From JdFR-22 sp964534325 (GTDB taxonomy: Archaea; Halobacteriota; Archaeoglobi; Archaeoglobales; Archaeoglobaceae), in assembly GCA_964534325.1 (NCBI GenBank), contig CAZHOR010000027.1, positions 1-17,721 of the forward strand: 17,721 nucleotides of DNA. Reading direction: 5' to 3'. Below the pieces are notes generated by a model. The model made no database searches. It was not told the origin of the DNA and saw only the letters and a program-made list of their open reading frames with translations. Below are positions 12,932 through 17,721 of the stretch, one piece after another. A program made the translations under genes and the position numbers. The first letter of the stretch is position 1. The number at the start of each line of letters is the position of its first letter.

Positions 12932-13145
12932 ATGAGATTTGATGTGGTAATCGAGAAAGATGAGGATGGGGACTACGTTGCTACTGTTCCTACTCTTCCG
13001 GGTTGTCATACTCAGGCAAAAAGTATTGATGACCTTATTTCGAGGATAAAAGAGGCGATAGAACTATATCTGGAAGAGGACCCAATTCATTGGGGTGCAG
13101 TTAATTGAAATTGCTCGGTCTATAGACAAATCGTTTATTGAATAA
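12932..13145 (+). pseudogene. Orphan HicB-like gene, frameshifted near its 3' end
   Basis: ATG 12932 encodes MRFDVVIEKDEDGDYVATVP, then TLPGCHTQAKSIDDLISRIK and EAIELYLEEDP, a HicB fold, before ending PIHWGAVN at TGA 13106-13108. One frame away the sequence continues FIGVQLIEIARSIDKSFIE to TAA 13143-13145; FIGVQ-x-IEI is the expected end of this HicB subgroup. So a one-base shift at about 13090 cuts the last strand. There is no HicA next to it. A 58-residue product with the intact core might still bind a HicA, but that is speculation. Confidence 0.7.
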
Positions 13146-13147
13146 AT

Positions 13148-14356
13148 ATGAAGTTGTTAATGGTTGTAGCTCATTTTGTCCCTGAAATTGCCAGTGCATC
13201 ACACGTTTACTATGATCTGGCGAGGGCATTTGTGAAGAGGGGGCATGAGGTGGATGTGCTCACTTCTTATCCCCGGAGATTCAATTTGAATGAGGTGGAT
13301 GCTGGTAAAGAGTTCCCGCTGAATGAGGTAATTGATGGTATTGAAGTGCACAGGAGCAGGCATCTTGCTCAAAGGGATAACATAGTGTTGAGGGGTCTGG
13401 AGCACTTCTTGATGCCCAGATCATTTTTCAGGGCTTATAAGCAAATGGATAAGGATTTCGATGTCTGTTTGATGTATATACCTCCTCTCCCCCTGTATTA
13501 TCTGGCGAGAAAGATAAAAAAGCACGACGGGACTCCTTCGGTGTTGAACTTCCAGGATTTCCATCCTCAGGAGCTCACTGATGTGGGTGTAATGAAGAAC
13601 AAGTTAATGATCAAGTTGATGGAGCACATTGAGAGGCAGGCTTATAGAAATGCTGATTATATTACTGTGCTGTCCGAGGGTGGGATTGACTATGTGGTGG
13701 ACAGGGGAGGGGATGCGAGCAGGATCAGCCACATCTATAATGGGGTTGTGGTCTCTGATTTCGGTGGATATAAAAAACAGGATTTCAAGCAGAAAGAGGG
13801 GGTTGAAGACAAGTTTTTGGTGAGTTATGCGGGCATTTTATCCCCTTTCCAGGGCGTAGATAGTATATTGGATGCGGCCAAGGGAGTGGATGATGAGCTG
13901 ATCTTTTATATTGTTGGCGATGGAATGATCAAGCATCAATTGGAGCAGAGGGTTAGGGATGAGAAGATAGATAATGTCAGGTTGATGCCCTTTCAGCCGA
14001 GGGACGAGTACTATAATATTGTGAATTCTTCGGATATCTCTTTGGTCTCTCTGGATAACAGGATGAAGGCTCCTTGTCTTCCGGGAAAGTTGATCAATCT
14101 CATGGGGATGGGTCAGCCCATCGTGGCCAGTGTTCCTTCTGATAGCGAGACTGCTCGTGTGGTTAATGAGGCTGGTTGTGGTATTGTTGTAGAGCCCGGA
14201 GATAGTGAGCAACTGGCTGATGCTGTGTTGAAGTTGAAAAATGATGCTGAGCTTAGAAGACAGTTTGGGGAGAATGGGAGGAGGTTTCTGGAGGAGAATA
14301 TGGATTTAGAGAAGAATGTACTGAAATATGAGGAGATATTCGAGTCCTTAATTTGA
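13148..14356 (+). CDS. Glycosyltransferase, GT4-like (GT-B fold)
   Basis: 402 aa, full length. N-terminal acceptor domain starts MKLLMVVAHFVPEIASASHV with ARAFVKRGHEVDVLTSYP, typical of WbuB/WfgD-type GT4 enzymes; the C-terminal donor domain starts near residue 225 (DKFLVSYAGILSPFQGVDSI) and includes FYIVGDGMIKHQLE, VRLMPFQPRDEYYNIV and the donor loop PGKLINLMGMGQPIVAS before the EPGDSEQLADAVL helix. It transfers a sugar from a nucleotide donor to a lipid-linked or surface glycan at the inner face of the membrane. No signal peptide or membrane segment. It follows the HicB remnant by two bases. Its start differs clearly from the three truncated fragments. Confidence 0.9.
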   Translation: MKLLMVVAHFVPEIASASHVYYDLARAFVKRGHEVDVLTSYPRRFNLNEVDAGKEFPLNEVIDGIEVHRSRHLAQRDNIVLRGLEHFLMPRSFFRAYKQMDKDFDVCLMYIPPLPLYYLARKIKKHDGTPSVLNFQDFHPQELTDVGVMKNKLMIKLMEHIERQAYRNADYITVLSEGGIDYVVDRGGDASRISHIYNGVVVSDFGGYKKQDFKQKEGVEDKFLVSYAGILSPFQGVDSILDAAKGVDDELIFYIVGDGMIKHQLEQRVRDEKIDNVRLMPFQPRDEYYNIVNSSDISLVSLDNRMKAPCLPGKLINLMGMGQPIVASVPSDSETARVVNEAGCGIVVEPGDSEQLADAVLKLKNDAELRRQFGENGRRFLEENMDLEKNVLKYEEIFESLI

Positions 14357-14390
14357 AATTTGTTATTTAAGGGAAGTTAGTTGAAGAATC

Positions 14391-14400
14391 TTTAAATATC
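14391..14400 (+). promoter_or_regulatory. TATA box of the antitoxin-PIN operon
   Basis: TTTAAATATC is centred about 25 bases before ATG 14420, the spacing expected for a leaderless archaeal transcript; no ribosome binding site is visible before the ATG. Confidence 0.5.
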
Positions 14401-14419
14401 TTTACACCGAAATTAAAGT

Positions 14420-14629
14420 ATGGGCCAAATCACTATAGATGTTCCCGATGGATATGAAGAGGAATTTCTAAGCATATTCAGGAGAATTCTTGAAAAGGTG
14501 GAAGTCCAATCAAGGTTTGAGATTTTAAATAAAATTCTGGAAGAATCTCAAATCTCGTCAGATCAGGCTGATGAGATTACAGGTGAGGTAAAAGAAAGAA
14601 TAGCCAAAAGACATGGAATTAATTATTGA
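14420..14629 (+). CDS. Antitoxin of a PIN-type TA pair
   Basis: 69 aa: QITIDVPDGYEEEFLSIFRR, ILEKVEVQSRFEILNKILEE, then SQISSDQADEITGEVKERIA. The last part (acidic D/E plus EVKE) resembles the tail of the antitoxin at 4624, and such tails bind PIN toxins. Its 3' end overlaps the start of the PIN gene (ATG 14613) by 17 bases. Likely leaderless. The class is an archaeal VapB-like family without a motif I can name, so the assignment rests on length, charge and the overlap. Confidence 0.7.
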   Translation: MGQITIDVPDGYEEEFLSIFRRILEKVEVQSRFEILNKILEESQISSDQADEITGEVKERIAKRHGINY

Positions 14630-15112
14630 TACAAGCATTATTATTAATGCCATGGTAAAAAGAAGCTACGCACTGTTCACTTTATTTCAACTTTATCTCG
14701 ATGATGTTAAGTTGTACGCTCCAGACTTTACGAGGGAAGAATTATTAGATAAGAAAGAAAAAATTGAATTTTATTCAAATTAAGCCCTATGGAAGTTAAC
14801 TTTGCTCTTCAGACTCTGTTGAGGCTCGTTGAAGTGGTTCCTAAATCGGAATACGAAGATACTATTCAGAGAGCTTTTGAGATTTGCAAGCAATTTGATA
14901 AGAAAGATACCCCTTTCGTCGCTTTGGCTCTGAAATTGAGTTCTCTTTTGTGGACAAATGACGGAGATATCATAAGATACGGTTTAAGATGTGAAGAATA
15001 CCTGGCTGTGGACACAGAAGCACTGGAAATGATCCAGCAGGGTAAAAGTCTGGATGAGGTGAGGAAAAGGTTGGAGAGAAAATATATCAAAAGAAAGGCC
15101 AATGACTATTGA
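14613..15112 (+). pseudogene. PIN-domain toxin with a single-base frameshift
   Basis: From ATG 14613 the frame reads MELIIDTSIIINAMVKRSYA and LYAPDFTREELLDKKEKIEF, with the first catalytic Asp and a central Glu, then stops at TAA 14781-14783. The remainder is in the next frame from about 14777: KLSPMEVNFALQTLLRLVEV, ICKQFDKKDTPFVALAL with Asp, LLWTNDGDIIRYG with the final Asps, to TGA 15110-15112. The break lies in an A-run: here TTCAAATTAAG, whereas the paralogue at 6160 has TTCAAAATTAAG. Restoring one A gives a complete toxin of about 165 aa. This could be a phase-variable or merely mutated site. Confidence 0.7.
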
Positions 15113-15146
15113 GACTAGCTCCAATACTCTGAAATGGAGTAAATAG

Positions 15147-15221
15147 GATAGTTTTGTCACCGCATTCTTGACCAGAAAGAAGCAAGAGCTCGATAAGAGG
15201 AGGAAGATATGGGAGCAATAG
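15147..15221 (+). pseudogene. 3' end of a toxin-like gene before a DUF2283 gene
   Basis: A 24-codon frame reads DSFVTAFLTRKKQELDKRRK and IWEQ, then TAG. It matches the end of the intact gene at 15486 (ITAFMTSKEDK...VIWEK). The closing IWEQ overlaps the ATG of the DUF2283 gene at 15209 in exactly the way IWEK does at 15809. The body of the gene is gone. Confidence 0.6.
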
Positions 15222-15433
15222 AAGTCAAAAAGATATTGAATATTGTACCTGAATTGCTGGATATGCCATCAAGAATGTGGACTGCGTATGATGAGGGGGC
15301 TGATGTCCTGTACATCAATTTCAAGAAGCCAAGCCATGCAGATGATTCTGAATTAACGGATGACGACATAATAATCAGATACGAGAAAGGAGAAGTAGTA
15401 GGGATCACTGTACTTAATGCGAGTAAAAGATAG
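15209..15433 (+). CDS. DUF2283 family protein
   Basis: 74 aa: ILNIVPELLDMPSRMWTAYD, EGADVLYINFKKPSHADDSE, a DDDIIIRYEKG segment, then EVVGITVLNASK. This is the longer DUF2283 variant with a 'P-ADDSE' insert shared with the gene at 15809. AGAGGAGGA at 15197-15205 gives a strong ribosome binding site. The partner gene upstream has been lost except for its last codons, so this is an orphan. It may still be expressed from that site only if a transcript reads through. Confidence 0.78.
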   Translation: MGAIEVKKILNIVPELLDMPSRMWTAYDEGADVLYINFKKPSHADDSELTDDDIIIRYEKGEVVGITVLNASKR

Positions 15434-15485
15434 CCATATAATTTGAGTAAGATACAAAAAGAAGTATCGTAATGAACAAATAGGG

Positions 15486-15821
15486 GTGCAGAATTTCAGC
15501 CACATGAACTTAGGACTCGCCAAGTCAAAGAATGGAGTTATGATTCGATTGACTTATAAACGATGGGTACATATTTTAGAATCTCATGATTATATGGCAG
15601 GGAACTTGGATCTGGTAATAGAGACTGTTGAAGATCCAGATTACATTGTCAGTGGTTGGACAGATGAATTGGTTGCACTGAAGCATTATAAGAAGACTTC
15701 AATTTCAGAGAAAAATGTAGTGGTGGTTTATAAAGAGAACCAAGAAGGTTTTATAATAACAGCGTTTATGACCTCCAAGGAGGATAAGATACTAAGAAGA
15801 GGTGTGATATGGGAGAAGTAA
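15486..15821 (+). CDS. Probable toxin of the PBECR/RelE-like group
   Basis: 111 aa. After a non-conserved start the core reads MIRLTYKRWVHILESHDYMA, then LVIETVEDPDYIVSGWTDEL, then VVVVYKENQEGFIITAFMTS. The LT-x-x-RW-x-HI-x-x-x-H opening, ETVEDPD-YI turn and strand-rich end match the BECR-fold nuclease-like proteins of phages and mobile elements (related in shape to DUF4258). The catalytic residues cannot be named with confidence. GTG 15486 is possible but without a clear ribosome binding site; ATG 15504 or 15540 would also retain the domain. It overlaps the DUF2283 gene by 13 bases. Confidence 0.6.
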   Translation: MQNFSHMNLGLAKSKNGVMIRLTYKRWVHILESHDYMAGNLDLVIETVEDPDYIVSGWTDELVALKHYKKTSISEKNVVVVYKENQEGFIITAFMTSKEDKILRRGVIWEK

Positions 15822-16060
15822 AAGATGATCTGTTAAGATCTATACCATATTTCTTAAAGATGCCCTCAAATCGAATATGGGTTGATTACGATGAGGATGC
15901 TGATGTACTTTACATAAGTTTCCAAAAACCACAGCATGCAGATGATAGTGAAATGGAAGATAACATTGTTTACCATTACAGTGGCAAAGAATTAGTCGGA
16001 GTTACTGTGATTGGAGCTAAGAAATACGGAGTTAAGGAAGAGAACATAAAATCATATTAG
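15809..16060 (+). CDS. DUF2283 family protein, coupled to the preceding toxin-like gene
   Basis: 83 aa: SIPYFLKMPSNRIWVDYDED, ADVLYISFQKPQHADDSEME, HYSGKELVGVTVIGAKKYG. The YDEDADVLYI stretch and the closing strand are the DUF2283 pattern, and it is clearly the paralogue of the gene at 15209. AGAAGAGGTG (15796-15805) precedes ATG 15809, which lies inside the IWEK codons of the upstream gene. Presumed antitoxin by arrangement. It ends in TAG. Confidence 0.8.
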   Translation: MGEVKDDLLRSIPYFLKMPSNRIWVDYDEDADVLYISFQKPQHADDSEMEDNIVYHYSGKELVGVTVIGAKKYGVKEENIKSY

Positions 16061-16197
16061 GTAGGAGACTATCGCAAAGTTAGAGATGGCTTTTTTGACA
16101 ACAAGGTAGTTAAGTTTTGTAAAAGGTCGTAGCAAGAGTGAGATACAAAAAGCAGAAAACAACATAATAAACAAATAAATGTTAGATACTCAATTTG

Positions 16198-16480
16198 GTG
16201 ATAAAAAAGACCATTGAGGTTTTCTATCCGTTGGATGATTCGCAGGAAGCACTCAATAAAGTTGTTTTGGAGTGGCTTGATGGCAGAGCAAACTTGAACA
16301 AGGGTAATGGAGTTTGAGCGGAAGTATGGTATGGAATTCAAGGAATTTGATGACAAAGTAAGAAAGGGAGACATCTCCTTTGAGGAAGAAGACGACTGGA
16401 TAGACTGGAGTGATTCTATTGAATTGCTCGAATCTCTGAAAAGTTACAGGAGAGAAATGCTGAGATTGAAGAAACATTAA
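16198..16480 (+). pseudogene. Antitoxin-like gene, frameshifted (related to 6578)
   Basis: A GTG-started frame (16198) reads MIKKTIEVFYPLDDSQEALN KVVLEWLDGRANLNKG and stops at TGA 16315-16317. From ATG 16307 another frame carries on: EFERKYGMEFKEFDDKVRKG, DISFEEEDDWIDWSDSIELL and a basic end to TAA 16478-16480. The C-terminal part has the same block order as the gene at 6578 (KYGM-F-x-F, acidic Trp segment, R-rich helix). Joined, it would be about 93 aa. It sits 17 bases before the DUF4258 gene at 16498. Region 16061-16197 before it holds no gene I can see. Confidence 0.55.
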
Positions 16481-16497
16481 CATTTTGAGGTTTGAAT

Positions 16498-16800
16498 GTG
16501 GGTAAAAAGATAGTTTATACGGATCACTTGATATTTCGAATAAGACAACGAAAGATTCCAGAAGAAACTCCAGAACTTATATTGAAAAATGCTCAGGAGT
16601 TTTATTATGATACTAAAACTGGCTATTATGTTGCACTGTCTAAAATTAGATATAGGGGAAAGAAGAGAGAGATGGTTGTTGTATTTGAAATCAATGATGA
16701 GTTAAGTTTAATAACATCTCATCCTATTAAAGAAGATCAGAAGAAAAGAAGAGTTGAATCAGAGAGATGGACAAAAGTAAAGGTGGTGTTGGACATATGA
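16498..16800 (+). CDS. DUF4258 family protein, probable toxin
   Basis: 100 aa from GTG 16498, chosen because TGAGG (16486-16490) is then seven bases away; the TTG at 16492 is too close to it. KIVYTDHLIFRIRQRKIPEE (the DH-x-x-x-R-x-R-x-R-x-I-PEE opening), LKNAQEFYYDTKTGYYVALS, KIRYRGKKREMVVVFE and LITSHPIKEDQKKRRVES are the DUF4258 blocks, giving a basic RelE-like small protein. Its TGA overlaps the ATG of the DUF2283 gene in ATGA. Directly preceded by a broken TumA-like antitoxin gene, so it may once have had an additional partner. Confidence 0.78.
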   Translation: MGKKIVYTDHLIFRIRQRKIPEETPELILKNAQEFYYDTKTGYYVALSKIRYRGKKREMVVVFEINDELSLITSHPIKEDQKKRRVESERWTKVKVVLDI

Positions 16801-16994
16801 TAGAGTCTTTACAGGTTCCGAAATTTCATTACGATAAAGAGCACGATATTTTGTATATCGTTGTAAATGAAGGAGAGGAAGAAGAGTTTGTGGAGATAGC
16901 AGAGGGTATAAACATGGAATTAAATTCTGAGGGTGAAGTTATAGGTATTGAGGTATTCAATGCTTCTCAGATCTTTGAGAAACTCAAAGGTTAA
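16797..16994 (+). CDS. DUF2283 family protein, coupled to DUF4258
   Basis: 65 aa from ATG 16797, which overlaps the previous stop by three bases (16798-16800) and has GGTGGTG at 16781-16787; an upstream in-frame ATG (16767) would run through the DUF4258 gene and adds no conserved residues. VPKFHYDKEHDILYIVVNEG, EEEEFVEIAEGINMELNSEG, EVIGIEVFNASQIFEKL is a complete short DUF2283, ending with the hGIEhFNAS strand. It is intact. Confidence 0.85.
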   Translation: MIESLQVPKFHYDKEHDILYIVVNEGEEEEFVEIAEGINMELNSEGEVIGIEVFNASQIFEKLKG

Positions 16995-17012
16995 CTGAAG
17001 ACCGTTGATAAA

Positions 17013-17309
17013 ATGGCAATGGGTATGGAGGAGATTGAAGCCCTGCTTGGCATGAATATTTACGGCTCAAGAGAAGAGGTTATAAGAGATGCCTTGAGGG
17101 CGTTAATGGAGTCTAAACCACAATTAAAGGCTGAAGTAGCCCTCTACTTTTATAAAAATGGAGAGGTTAGTCTGTGGAAGGCAGCAGAAATCGCAGGCAT
17201 GACACTTGAAGAATTCAAAGAGATCCTCTCAAGTAGAGGGGTCAAGATTGAGGCCGGAGGAACCAAAGCTGAGAGCAAAAACAGGATATCAAGAGCGGTT
17301 GGGGACTGA
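17013..17309 (+). CDS. UPF0175 family antitoxin (paralogue of 2858)
   Basis: 98 aa, differing from the copy at 2858 at about ten positions, mostly conservative (for example NGEVSLWKAAEIAG against NGDISLWKASEIAG). Same ATG context (GATAAAATGGCAATGG) and the same direct junction TGA-ATG with the following PIN gene. Its partner is broken, as in the other copies, so the antitoxin appears maintained without an obviously working toxin. Confidence 0.87.
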   Translation: MAMGMEEIEALLGMNIYGSREEVIRDALRALMESKPQLKAEVALYFYKNGEVSLWKAAEIAGMTLEEFKEILSSRGVKIEAGGTKAESKNRISRAVGD

Positions 17310-17519
17310 ATGCTTCTAATTCTTGATTGTGATTAGCAACGCTTTGCCAAGATAGGTAAGATAGAGTTGCTGAAAAAGACTTTTTCCGCAGATCTCTTTA
17401 TTACCAATTCTGTTTACATAGAACTTTTACGGGCTCAAGAAAAGTTAAAGAGATCTATCACAATCAACACTGTAGACGGAAAAAATAAAAGGAAAGTTGA
17501 TAAAACATATGTTATGTGA
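17310..17519 (+). pseudogene. PIN-domain toxin remnant with the same in-frame TAG
   Basis: ATG 17310 reads MLLILDCD, then TAG 17334-17336, then QRFAKIGKIELLKKTFSADL FITNSVYIELLRAQEK in the same frame. After about 17435 homology with the copy at 3155 ends and the frame runs on to TGA 17517-17519 in unrelated sequence. So this copy is also truncated. Against the copy at 3155, many differences are third-position or conservative on both sides of the TAG. Confidence 0.65.
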
Positions 17520-17536
17520 AGAAGGTGGATTTCATC

Positions 17537-17721
17537 ATGGACGATATAATAAGAGAGGGAATAGATAGCCTTATTCGGGCAGGATATTATGAGAATAAAG
17601 AAAAGCTTTTAGATGATGCTTTCAGGACCATGCTGGAGACTCGGCCAGAATTAAAGGTTGAGGTGGCAGTGGAGTTATATAAAGAAGAGAAGATATCTTT
17701 AAGCAGAGGTGCGGAAATCGC
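17537..17721 (+). CDS. UPF0175 family antitoxin, 5' part (runs off the window)
   Basis: ATG 17537 has GGTGG (17524-17528) eight bases upstream. The visible 61 codons read DDIIREGIDSLIRAGYYENK, EKLLDDAFRTMLETRPELKV, EVAVELYKEEKISLSRGAEI, which is the UPF0175 N-terminal half including the start of the helix-turn-helix-like segment. It most resembles the gene at 89 (RPEL/KPEL, VELYK, SLSR). No stop within the window. Confidence 0.85.
   Translation, partial: MDDIIREGIDSLIRAGYYENKEKLLDDAFRTMLETRPELKVEVAVELYKEEKISLSRGAEI

Noticed and set aside
13629..13823. Plus-strand open frame inside the GT4 gene
   Set aside because: Alternate frame of a clear full-length glycosyltransferase; no start signal or conserved motif.
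1..17721. Genome-wide reassignment of TAG to pyrrolysine
   Set aside because: Many genes end in TAG at natural lengths (vapC 5656, hicB 12861, DUF3368 gene 11334, DUF2283 genes 15433 and 16060). Only local readthrough remains worth testing.

Overview
The window looks archaeal. Short genes are preceded by AT-rich TATA-like boxes and GGTG/GAGG ribosome binding sites, several starts look leaderless, and the small-protein families (UPF0175, DUF3368/PIN, DUF2283, DUF4258, HicAB, a TumE-like protein) are the toxin-antitoxin (TA) repertoire typical of TA-rich archaea. An anaerobic euryarchaeal lineage such as ANME-1/Methanophagales or a relative would fit, but I cannot fix the taxon from the sequence. 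Every supportable gene is on the + strand. I see no rRNA, tRNA or CRISPR array.

Region 1 (1-7310) is a dense TA island. It holds UPF0175 antitoxins with broken PIN partners, a DUF4258-DUF2283 pair, a complete IS4-superfamily (IS1634-like) insertion sequence with inverted repeats and a target duplication, a frameshifted MazF pair, one intact VapBC pair, a fused or decayed antitoxin-PIN locus, and a TumE-like pair. Two truncated 5' ends of a glycosyltransferase gene lie among them.

Region 2 (7320-14356) is a surface-polysaccharide cluster: a third glycosyltransferase fragment, an intact UDP-GlcNAc 2-epimerase, two NAD-dependent sugar epimerase/dehydratases and a full-length GT4-type glycosyltransferase. 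TA or TA-like modules sit between these genes: UPF0175/DUF3368, HicAB, a broken orphan HicB, and a small protein paired with a shortened retropepsin-like protein. The polysaccharide genes make and modify nucleotide sugars and transfer them; the interleaved TA genes probably stabilise or simply colonise the locus.

Region 3 (14380-17721) returns to TA genes: an antitoxin with a frameshifted PIN that duplicates the one at 6.1-6.5 kb, three consecutive toxin-like/DUF2283 modules, and two more UPF0175 genes, the last running off the window.

The points most worth a second look are: (a) two diverged copies of a UPF0175-PIN locus that both carry the same in-frame TAG after codon 8 of the PIN gene, with a third copy broken at the same place; (b) DUF2283 genes repeatedly overlapping the 3' end of DUF4258/RelE-like genes; (c) three truncated copies of one glycosyltransferase 5' end; (d) a long palindrome that covers the hicA ribosome binding site and start.
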